Source: Sporobolomyces roseus
Lineage: Eukaryota; Basidiomycota; Microbotryomycetes; Sporidiobolales; Sporidiobolaceae
DNA: 64,000 nt
Direction of reading: 5' to 3'
Assembly (NCBI GenBank): GCA_016617785.1
Contig: JADILM010000003.1
Coordinates: forward strand, 1,426,001 to 1,490,000
The number at the start of each line of letters is the position of its first letter. Position 1 is the first letter of the stretch. The notes below the pieces were generated by a model. It worked only from the letters and a program-made list of their open reading frames with translations. It had not been told where the DNA came from and did not search any database. Positions 34,959-44,600 of the stretch are shown here, one piece after another. Both the position numbers and the translations under genes were made by a program.

Positions 34959-35608
34959 ATGCATTGTACACGCACACTATCCAAAGCGGCAATCTCCAGG
35001 GTCTACCAGTACGATTTATCGATTCACGGCGCACTCTTCCTCTCCTCAACTCCTCCCTCTCGCCGGGCAACGATAACGTCTTATCGAGATCACAACTTCC
35101 TCCGAATCTTCTACGCCCGACTCAGACGGAATGAAGAGAATGAAGAGCTGCGGAGAGAAGGATTCGAGTGGGTGAGCCATTGTGCGGGAGAAGCAAACTT
35201 TCTCAAGCCTGCGAAGGATGGAAGTGCTATAGTTTACGATGATCTGGTCGGAGGAGGTGAGTCCGCCATTCGATCTCAACTACTTCTACGCTGCCGGTGT
35301 TGACTCGGAAAGTCGCTGTCGCAGAACTCACCTACGGAGCGAGTTCTCTGTCAACTCCGTTCTCTCCTTCGTCACTGCGCGTCTCCCCTCGTACCGGTTA
35401 CCTATTCCACCCTTCCCCGATACCACGTCGATCAACATCATCACCTTACGGTCCCTACTCCCTCCTCCGATCGGCACTCGTCCTAGACCATTTCGCAGAT
35501 TCTCTCGAACTTGACGAGAAGGCCGGAGGGAGCTACGAGTACGAGGGAAAACGGTATGAGATTGGGACGCTCAAGGATGAGGATGTGTGGTGGAGGCAGG
35601 ATCAATAG
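34959..35608 (+). CDS. UPF0598 family protein (C8orf82-like)
   Basis: Uncharacterised conserved eukaryotic family. Two exons (34959-35256, 35325-35608) join to 193 residues. Visible blocks: YQYDLSIHGALFLSS, HNFLRIFYARLRRNE, CAGEANFLKPAKDG, DLVGGELTYGASSLSTPF, GYLFHPSP and SLLRSALVLDHFADSLE, which follow the order of human C8orf82. The first residues (MHCTRTLSKAAISR) are basic with no acids and could target mitochondria. The function is unknown in any organism to my knowledge. Confidence 0.82.
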
Positions 35609-35750
35609 ATGGGTGTGTACTTTAGAAGTGTTGTTGTATCATTCCTCTCGAAATATGTTTTTCTCCTGACTCGACCTTGTTGAACTGATCAAGAAGACTG
35701 TATTGCACGAAGAGGCACACGCACGAATAGCATACAACTACGGTCACAAG

Positions 35751-36884
35751 CTAGAAGATCTTGGATGGAACCTGTGCGAAGCGAGAGGAGTCAGTCTGGG
35801 TTTCGGCAGCTCACCTTTCCGGTACTCACGAGTTCGAACCAGTAGTTGTCAGGGCCTGTGGGTTCCTCGACTATCGCGTTAGCTCCGTTGAGGCGAGAGG
35901 GTGCCGAGGAGGAGATACCTGACCTTGAATCATGACGATTTTAGAATACAAGTCGCAATAAGCTTTGTTCGGTTGAGGCGTTCCTTTAGGCCATCCAAAG
36001 CTCTCTGACGAGGCTTCACCAAGTCGCTTGATCACTTTGTAGCCTGATCCGTCAAGGCTAGTCAATACAGTACTCGGGAGGAGAGCGAAGAGAGAAAGTT
36101 CGGAAGAGATAAACGAACCTGCTTCTTCAGCTTGTTTCAACGTCCCCGGAACGTCTTCTACCATGAGACCTGTAGTACAGTACGATCAGGATCTCGAATG
36201 TCTCGAGAGAGTGCCTGCGCTTACCTAGATGACCAAATCCTTGATGCTCAAGTTCGTTTCCCGAGCAATATTCGAGATTCTCGTTCTCGGATCCATGTCG
36301 CTGTTCACTTTGCCAGTAGTCAGCCCGTCGACAAGATAGAAGGGAGGCCAGGCGGAGCTTACGTGAATGACTGTCGCGCGCAATCGATTCGTGAGCGACA
36401 TTGAGAAAAACAACGTAAAAAGCGAGAGCAATGGAAACTCACGTTCAAGCAAGCCTTTCTGATCGGCAAAGTTCTCGAAGGTCCTCTGAGTGTCGTCCTC
36501 CTTGTCGGAATGATACATATCTAATCAATATCGATCGTCAATATCCAAAGGTGCGAGATTTGACGACGAAGCCAGCACGGTACGAGGGCGAGGACACCAG
36601 CGAGCTCTCACTCACAATAGACAGAAAAAGGACCAGCGTTGAGCGTGAACAAGGTTCTCATACCCAAGATCTCCTTGTAGAAAGGTAACGAAACTTTTGG
36701 ATCTTTGATTCGAATGCAGAGGTGGTGTAGGTGAATCCCGTTTGTGGCTTGAGGTCGCATAGGATCATTCCCGATGTCTAATGGGGACAAGACGCGAGTT
36801 ATCAGCACTTTCTCCTCGACAAGGAGATGAGACTTATATACGTGGAGCATCAGGTGAACCAGCCAAAGAAGAGTAATCTGCCAT
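35751..36884 (-). CDS. Glyoxalase I (lactoylglutathione lyase), copy A
   Basis: Converts the hemithioacetal of methylglyoxal and glutathione to S-lactoylglutathione. Nine exons (36842-36884, 36616-36777, 36443-36520, 36363-36370, 36225-36300, 36119-36169, 35924-36043, 35830-35855, 35751-35771) sum to 194 residues. It is a single-domain glyoxalase, like the human dimeric enzyme and unlike the two-domain Saccharomyces protein. Blocks: IHLHHLCIRIKDPKVSLPFY, KGLLELIHRHG, CSGNELEHQGFGHLGLMVEDV and IQGPDNYWFELV. Candidate metal ligands are the His of HLHH (Gln in human), Glu in LLELIH, His in GFGHLG and Glu in WFELV. Exon 4 is only 8 bases and encodes the residues right after the second ligand. Copy B lies 206 bases upstream in tandem. 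Confidence 0.95.
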
Positions 36885-37090
36885 AGTTCAAGAGCAGAAG
36901 CGAGTATGAGACAAGAGAGGGGAAAGGTAAAGAGCGCAGAAGTGTTGGAAAGGGAAACAAAAGGCGGGACGAAACAGGTTCCGATTCAAGGAGCATCCAA
37001 GCGAAGCATCCGTGCGTTCTGACCGCACGGAACGAAGAAGAAAACGTATTCAATACAGACAACAAAGAATAGAAAAGGTATAGACGGCGC

Positions 37091-38178
37091 TCAGTGTTGT
37101 TCAATCTTGGCGGGAACCTATGAGCCGAGAAAGGTTAGTTTTCGTTATCTTATTATCGAAAGCTTTGAAGAGCAGCTCACCAATTCGAACCAGTAATTGT
37201 CGGGACCTGTGGAATTTCCGGTTTCTAGTCATCTACTTCCTATGAGATCCCAAACGAGGGGAATGAAGTCACCTTGAATCATGGCCATTTGCGAATAAAG
37301 CTCGAGGTAAGGCTTGATTGGCTCTGGTGTACCTGCTGGCCAGCCAACAGTTTCCGCAGATGCTTCACCCTGTCGTTTGATGACCTTGTAGCCTTTAAAG
37401 AGGAAATGTTATTGACAGTTGAAGCAGAGACGAAGGAAGGTAGACGAACCAGCTTCCTCCGCTCGTTTCACGGTTCCCGGTACATCCTCGACCATAAGAC
37501 CTGTATCGTAATGGCATCAGTACGCGCGAGTAAGAAAGAAGATGGGTGAACGTGCCTAAGTGACCGAAACCTTGATGCTCGACTTCGTTTCCCGAACAGT
37601 ACTCGAGCGATTCATTTTCAGATCCATGACGCTTTGTTCAGAGTATCAGTCAGCTTCTCTTTGCTGCTGAGAGACGAGGTAGACTAACGTGAATGACTGT
37701 TCGAGACGGGCACAGGTTCAACGTTTAAGAAAGCGAAGAGATTGTGAGATTCCGAAAACTCACGCTCAAGTAACCCTTTTTGCTGAGGGAAGCTCTCCCA
37801 GACCTTCTCCGTATCACTATCCTCATCCGAGTGGTACATATCTAACGAAATTCACAATCTGAAGTCAGCGAAACGACTCCTCGCGTACCTGCGAAAATCA
37901 AGAAACTCACAGAAGATCGAGAAAGAACCAGCGTTGTAAGTGAATAGCGTCTTCATGCCTAGGATATCTCTGTAGAAAGGGAGGGAGACCTTGGGATCCT
38001 TGATTCTCAAACAAGTGTGGTGAAGATGAATTCCTTTCGTAGTTTTCGGTCGAGTTTCATCCTTCCCAACATCTATTGAACGGATCGAGGTCATGATCAG
38101 CGATACATCACAGACTCAGAGAAGGTGTCAACTTACTGTGAGCACCTGGTGAACCAGCTAGAGATGGATAACTTGACA
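37091..38178 (-). CDS. Glyoxalase I (lactoylglutathione lyase), copy B
   Basis: Tandem paralogue of copy A, same strand. It starts MSSYPSLAGSPGAH, against MADYSSLAGSPDAPH in A, and ends VPAKIEQH. Blocks: IHLHHTCLRIKDPKVSLPFYRD, KGLLELIHRHG, CSGNEVEHQGFGHLGLMVEDV, GWPAGTPEPIKPY and IQGPDNYWFELV, with the same candidate metal ligands. The intron positions I compared match copy A, including the 8-base exon (37689-37696, identical sequence) flanked by introns 37632-37688 and 37697-37763. The intron sequences differ, so the duplication is not recent and not an assembly artefact. Expression could differ between copies through their separate promoters. Confidence 0.95.
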
Positions 38179-38396
38179 TGTTGAGTGAGAATTCAGAAAG
38201 AGATTGAGTTGGAACAGAAAAGCGGGCGAGTCGAGACGAAGCAATGAGAAAGTGAGAAGTAACAAGAGAAGAAGCAAATGAAGCAGAGGAGCAGCAGGAA
38301 GCGTCAACCGGAAGATCATTGAAATCAAAGGAAGATCGTGATCCGAGGGACCCCCCGCAACACATATTTCAATTGACTATCTTTGACCCCTATCTT

Positions 38397-39643
38397 TTAT
38401 CTCGATTCGCCCGCAAAACCCATCGCTACACTCTTTCTCAATTCCTCTGACGGTGCGGCCGTATTTGAGAAATATGAAACCATCAATTGAGTCGAGAGGA
38501 GTCCGTCTTGAAGAGTTCCGAGAACTTGTGGTGAAGAAGTTGGGGTCTCGCGGATTTGGAAGAGGACGTTCCGGTTGACGGCGGAGTAGAAGAGTTCCAT
38601 AGGTGCTCCCTTTGCGAGGTTTCCATTCGGGAAGAAGGATTTGAACGCGACGAGTGCTGCTCCAGTTCGCTGTGAGGAGGATCAACTCCAGGTATCAGCA
38701 AGATATCGCCATGATTCGCAGATGTCGCAGCTCACCTCTCCAGCTTGTTCGTCGAAAGCGGCAGCGACACTCGGAACCTTCATTCGAGCGACAAGCGCTC
38801 GAGAGAATCCGTCTCGAAGGTGAGGAAGCGAGGTGTTTCGCAGAGGGACTAGCGAGATTGGCCGTGTCAGTATTACATAGGCGATATAACCTGAGAGGAG
38901 AAAGGAAGGCTCACCAATCACGACAGCGGCATCAGCCTTTTCGAGGAGATTCTCAATCAACTTTTCGCCAGCAGGTTGTGTTCGTTGTTCTTCGACAGGA
39001 ATCGTATGCGGTGCGATCAATCGCTCAGGTGTGAATCCCTGTCCTCTCAATCTCGAAGTCAGTCCTGAGGGAATCGTCAAGTTTCGCTGAGATGCGAGAG
39101 CTCACCTTCCAACCTTCCAACCTTCCTCCTTTCGCAGCTTCAAGCTCCGTCTCCGAGACGTAGAATCCGACAGCATACACCTTGATGCTCAGGAAAGAGA
39201 CTGTCCTGACTCCCGTTCCGACTAAATGAAGCTTGACACCTTCGGGAGAAGTGAGAGTTGAGGGAAAGGGAGTTCTCGTTGTTGGATCAAGGTAAGTTCC
39301 GGCGGAAGGAGGTGCCTCTGCGTACGCGACGGGTACTAAATAGAGTAAAAAGAGTTGTCCAAAGTCAGCAAGGTCAGCAGAGTGAGCGATCGCGAGACCT
39401 CGGGCACTTGCGAAAGTTCCAAAACTAAAATGCGAACTCACGTGAAGGCATCATCTCTGGCTTAAACTCCCACAGCGTGTATGCGACAGTCGCAGCTCCA
39501 GCTATCGATCCAGCTACTGCCCATGGCTTGCTTGTATTGCGGAAAGCTGGTCGGAAACTGCCGAAGTTTCGAAGTGGATTGGAAGAGCGAGAGAGTTTGG
39601 GAGCTGCTGAGCGGAGTGTGGATCTCGCTGAAGAGTTGAACAT
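38397..39643 (-). CDS. AIM18-like mitochondrial chalcone-isomerase-fold protein
   Basis: Predicted mitochondrial protein of the chalcone isomerase-like fold (yeast Aim18/Aim46 type). The N terminus (MFNSSARSTLRSAAPKLSR) is an amphipathic, Arg-rich presequence, followed by one hydrophobic segment (WAVAGSIAGAATVAYTLW) that may anchor it in the inner membrane. The fold starts after VPVAYAEAPP: SPEGVKLHLVGTGVRTVSFLSIKVYAVGFYV, then LVARMKVPS, FKSFFPNGNL and LFYSAVNRNVLFQI. Fungal members lack chalcone isomerase activity; related proteins have been reported to bind haem. It shares a 99-base gap with the divergent ketopantoate-reductase-family gene. Confidence 0.88.
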
Positions 39644-39742
39644 TGTCTTTGGCTGTATCAGGGTGGATCAGAGTGAATGGTGATGAACCAACCTTCAGCT
39701 CTCGCTTCTTTCCTTCTCTTCTCTCAACAATTTTCGTCCAAC
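39644..39742. promoter_or_regulatory. Very short divergent promoter: AIM18-like / ketopantoate-reductase-family gene
   Basis: Only 99 bases separate two divergent start codons, so both 5' UTRs and core promoters must fit in or overlap it. No TATA box was seen; the right half is CT-rich. Confidence 0.55.
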
Positions 39743-41860
39743 ATGAGCGATCAACCTATTGATATCTTACTGTGAGCTGATCATTACTATCTGGAGGTAA
39801 TCTGAGCTGACTCTCGTCCTCCTCAGTATCGGTTTAGGTGCTGGTAATTTACATCATCTCGCTTGCTGTCTCGCAACTCTCAGGCTGATCAGATTGACTT
39901 GAAACAGTCGGTACCGTCTACTCATGGATCCTATCGCAGAACAAGAACGTTCAAGTCACCGCTATCGCTCGTTCGTCGTACCAGGAGATGAATGATAAAG
40001 GTATCGAGTTCAGGTCGGATAAATTTGGACACCACAAGGCATGGAAGCCTTTCCGAATCGTCAGAGATGCTGAAGAAGCGAATGATCGTGCCTACAAGTG
40101 AGTTGATCCCTTTCGAGTTCGCTTCCCGTCGGCAGATGCAATTTTGTGGGGAGCTAACCTCAGTTTTCTTCGCAAAGGTACATCATCGTTACTACGAAAG
40201 CTCTTCCCGACCTCTTACCCACCGCATCTGTCCTTGCTCCATTCCTCGAATCGAACATGAATCAGTCGGTCGATTTGGAAGACGGTCCGATGGTCTGCTT
40301 GCTACAAAACGGAATCGGTATCGAACACGCACTACAGACTGCTTACCCCTCTGTCCCTGTCCTCTCGGCTGTGGTTTGGGTCGGGGCGAACCTACACCCT
40401 GGACCACTCGTTACGCATGGAATGCTCGAGAAACTTATCATCGGTACGCTTCTCCAAGCCAATTTCGTAACTTCACACCCAATATCTGCTGACTTCCCTT
40501 CCCTGCGCAGGTCTCTACCATGGAGAAGGTGGAGATTCACCCTATGGTCTCGAGTCTATCGAAGGTGAGCACATCCCTTGAATCTTTGTCGACATTTCGC
40601 ACGAGACTGATGCAAGACCTTCTGCAGATGACTATGCTGATCCCGCTGGTTACCGAGGGCCCGGCGGACAAGAAAGACGAGAAGAAGGTGTACGACGAAC
40701 CGAGCTCTTCGCTCAGCTTTTGAGAAACGGAGGTGGAGCAGTCGAAGTTTACGAAGATATTCAGCCTAAGCGGTAAGTTCCTCGCTCGCTTACTATGCAA
40801 GCTACTCAGCTCACAACCACTCCCTGTCTATAGATACGAGAAGAACCTCTGGAACGCTGCCTGGTCGTCGATGTGCGCCCTTTCCCGATGCACCGTTTCC
40901 GCTGCCGTCGCTCCCGGTGTTCTCCCCTACACTCTTCCTGTCGTTCGAAGGACCATGCTCGAAGTCATGTACATCGCTCGTGCATGGGGATACCACGAGG
41001 ACTCTCTGCCTCTCAAGGCTGTCGATGATGGTGAGGGTTTTTTCCTCTGACTTTCGCAGAGGAGCAAAGCTGAAGCTGCCTCTCACTGTACACAGCGATC
41101 AAGATCACGATCAAGAACTACCAGAAGCAGACCGGTATTCCCGACACACCAGCGACTCCCTCAGCTCGAGCAGATGCATTCGGTTCTATCGGTGGTTACG
41201 GTTTCCCTACTGGACCTGAAGATGCAGACGACCGATCCGCTACACTGGACTTCAAGCCCTCGATGCTCCTCGACGTCGAAGCTGGTCGTCCTTGCGAACT
41301 AGAACCCATCATCGGATCTCTCCTCGACCGCGCACGAGCGAAAGGTGTACCAACCCCTCGACTCGATATCGCTTACGCTACCCTCAAGATTCACCAAGAA
41401 CAAGCGACTCAACGATACGCTCAATCACCGGATTATCAGAGACATATTCAAAGTTGGTTGACTCGTCCTCCAAACGTTGCTGGACTCGGAACTGCAGGAA
41501 GAGAAGCTTGGGAGAAAGTAAGCCCTTCTGCATCTCTTTCTTACGTTGTCGTTAGGCTGATACCATCGCTCGACTCGCTAGGCTGTGCGAAAAGCTGGAT
41601 TGTCTGGTAACCAAACCGCTTCGGTTCGAGTTAGTTCACTCTTCTCCCTCGATCTACCGTGACACGCTGGCTGACTCTCGTCTGCTCATTCCGTGATAGA
41701 TGGCTGGTGGAAAGGACAAGGTTAGTCAAGCTCCTCTCGCGTTTTTCAAACCACCGAATCTGACTCTACTGTCGTTCTGCAGATTCCTGGAAAACCTATT
41801 CACGAAGATGAGGGAAGCAAGAACTGGGGTCCTGAAGCTAGAGCTTCGGCACTTGATTAG
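39743..41860 (+). CDS. Ketopantoate reductase (ApbA/PanE) family protein
   Basis: NADPH-dependent reductase fold. The N terminus assembles over three exons as DILLIGLGAVGTVYSWIL, a Rossmann GxGxxG, with a 17-base second exon (39827-39843). Then YIIVTTKALPDLLPTASVLAPF, VCLLQNGIGIEHALQ and AVVWVGANLHPGPLVTHG give the ApbA N-domain, and YEKNLWNAAWSSMCALSRCTV followed by MLLDVEAGRPCELEPIIGSLLDRARAKGVPTPRLD gives the ApbA C-terminal domain. A Lys, Asn and Glu at the usual catalytic places are present in the last two blocks. Two small exons continue past the domain and end NWGPEARASALD. At about 500 residues it is longer than PanE and has insertions, so pantothenate synthesis is possible but not certain. 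Confidence 0.85.
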
Positions 41861-42307
41861 ATGTATAGTGCGCCTCACCCATCAGCTCCTCAAGTCGAAC
41901 GTTGCTGACCCTTCGAATTGCAGGCAAATTTTGACGAAATCAACTTCAGTATTCTCAGCTCTTCTCGCTCGCTGCAGTACGAACCAGGCTACTGCGTGGC
42001 TCGCGCTACCCCTTACCCACTCCTGTCTTTGCACGAACTCTCGCTGGCGCCCACGAGAGTGTGCACGGTCGTTTCGGATCTCTCGGTTCCGTGCTCGCTC
42101 CTTCTTCTTTCGATCTCCTCTTCTATTCCCTATTGATCTCCGCTTGACCTCGGCGGTATTCAGCGCAGAACGTTGTGCCACGCAGAAAGCCGAACTCACA
42201 TCTCTTTCCTTCACTACTCACACAGTCAAATCCGTTTGGTGAGATCCGCTTCCACTCTCGAGCAGAATACCGAAGTTCGATAAGCTGATACAGAAGAATC
42301 AGTCAAC
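41861..42307 (+). other. Intergenic region upstream of the Ser/Pro-rich gene
   Basis: 447 bases between two plus-strand genes. Open frames on both strands (41882-42214 minus, 41918-42136 plus) show no family similarity and have no splice support. I read it as 3' UTR plus promoter. No TATA box or repeat was seen. Confidence 0.35.
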
Positions 42308-44403
42308 ATGCAGGAACCGAAATCAAGACCTTCGATGCAAGGACAACGGCGTCCGTCAAACGCCTCTTCAACCTTCTTTCCCCACCGCCCACCTCCTCCC
42401 CCTGTTCCTCCTCTTCCCTCTCTCCCCTCTCAAGTAGCGCATTCAACTTCCCCCCCGCAACTCCCATACTCGCCACCTTATGCTTCTTACTCTCGACCTC
42501 GGAGACACTCGCTTTCGACTTCCTCTTCATCTCCCACCTCGCCGACTTTCCTCCCTTCGCCAAGCTCTCCGATACTTCCTATCCGTCATCCACTGTCTTC
42601 CACATCCATTCGAGCGCTTCGCCGGCGTGACATCACCCATCCCTCATCTTTCGAAGGTGCTCAAGTCGTCGGCAAGCGAAACTCCTTTCTCTCGACTCCG
42701 ACATCTCCAATCGGCGAAGGGGATGTGATCGACATGCTCGGGACGTCAGCGGAGACAGCAGCTACGAGCATCTTCTCTGAAGATCTCTTGACGCCGAGCG
42801 AGATCAGCAAGGCGACCTCGACTTCTCCTTTGGCCCGCTCTCGGCAACCCAGACTTCGAAGCTCTACCACCTCATTTGAGACCACATCTCCAGCCTCCAA
42901 CGACGATATCGAGCCGCCCTTCCCGATCGAGCTCGACTCTGCTCAACCTCCTCCTCCATATGAATCCCTGCGAGCCCGAGTCAGGTCTGGCCTCTTTGAT
43001 CGAATGCAACTCTTCGGTCAAAGCCAAGCTTCAACTTCCTCAAATTCGAGTCCCTCGCTATCTGCCAAAGTCTCCGAAGATGTGCTCGACGCTCGACTGG
43101 CAGAGTCCGTTGAAACCGCCAAGCGCTCGACAAGGGTTGTGAGCTGTTCCGCCCTCTTCACGATTCGACAGCAGATACTGACCCTCTTCGTTATCAGCTC
43201 AATACCGCTTTGCAGTCAACGTCTCCGCCTCTCCTCGAAATGAGTCGATCAATCGAGCCGAAACCCTCGACTTCAGTCCCTTCTTCGACTTCTCCACTGA
43301 CGCTTAAGCGCAGCTTCACCCGACTCTTCAGCATTCGTCGGAACTTCGATAACGCTCACCACAAAAATCCTCTTCCCGAGCCTCGATCCCTCTCCAGATT
43401 TATCGAACCATTGCCAACTCCGATACTTCGCAACCCCACTCAGAAGCGCAAAGTTCGACCGAGATCGATCTCACTCCCTTCGCCTGACTCAGTAAAAGCG
43501 CTGAAAGAGGAGAACCCCGTCGATACTATTCTACGCACCGGAGCCTACGACAAACCTCTCTTCCCCTCTCCTCCTCCACGTCCACCTCGTCCGCTCTCCC
43601 CTCTGTTTCGCTTGTCGGACGAGCGTCTCTCTCAGTCTACACCACAGACGCTGAATCTCCCTCATGCGAAGTCCGGTCTTCCGGATGCACCCACAGACGA
43701 AGAGGAGACAATCGAACTACTCGACGACGAAAATCAACTGAACAAACGACTCTCACTCTCATCGCAAGCTTCTAGCGCTGCACCCTACCGGTCAATCTTC
43801 GACATGTTCGACTCGGACGATCCTCGACAGAATCTCTACGAAGCACCTCGAGCAGAGTCTTGCACGATTCCGGATCTCCCGACCTTCGCTGCAGCGCACA
43901 ATCGCCTCGCTTCTCTCGATCTCGCCAGACCAGACTCTCCTTCCTCTGTCTACCCTCCTACGATCGCAATCTCAGAGTACAAAGACGCCGCTTCACCTTT
44001 GCAAAACTCGTTCCCCTCCTCCCGTCGTCGACTCCTCGGTCCTCGACCTCCTTCTTCCCTCTTCGCACCTTCCCTCTTATCCTCAAATCGTCAATCGTCA
44101 GCTTCGACGGCCTTGTCCGGGTTCGGAGACTTTCCCTTCCCGCCAAACTTTACGGTTCCGACGCCTCCTCTACCTCCTTCCGTTATCAATCGCCTACCTT
44201 ATCCTTCATCTTCTTCGCTCGCTAGTACCGCCACAGTCGAGTCGCCTTTGTCGAGAGCACCCACGAATTCGCCAGGGTTGAGCAGCACTGAGCTTTCGCA
44301 ATTCCTTTCCCTAAAACCCACAGAGGCGATTCGACATTCTCGGGCGCCGAACTCCTCCCGTCGAATCTCCTATGGTCCACGAGCACCAACCATCCAAACC
44401 TGA
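42308..44403 (+). CDS. Ser/Pro-rich disordered protein, unknown function
   Basis: Two exons joined by one intron (about 43141-43201; donor GTGAGC, acceptor ATCAG) give about 678 residues. The composition is Ser, Pro, Thr and Arg with many SP/TP pairs, a PPPPPVPP stretch near residue 28 and PPPPYES near 216 that could bind SH3 or WW domains. Many SxSxSP sites suggest phosphorylation. I recognise no folded domain. Strong codon continuity over 900 and 1,200 bases and a clean single splice support a real gene. It might be a cell-polarity or signalling scaffold, but that is only a guess from composition. Confidence 0.72.
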
Positions 44404-44600
44404 ATGCCGTGTCCCTATAGCCTCTTGCTTATCAGCTCTCGTCGTCTCTGTTCATACATTTTCGCATTCACTATTATTCATCTTTTGCAACATGATCGTA
44501 TATTACACAAACTCGACGAGAATTAACGTAACCTCAGCAATGTACAGAACAGAAACAACGAAGAAAGAGAGGCAAGGATATGTATAGAAAAAAAACAGGG

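Noticed and set aside
35751..38178. The two glyoxalase genes as an assembly duplication.
   Set aside because: Protein blocks are similar but introns and many codons differ, so they are true diverged tandem paralogues.
41700..41860. MAGGKDK and following small exons as a separate short gene after the ketopantoate-reductase domain.
   Set aside because: Splice sites join them in frame to the preceding exons, with no promoter-like gap and no separate stop.
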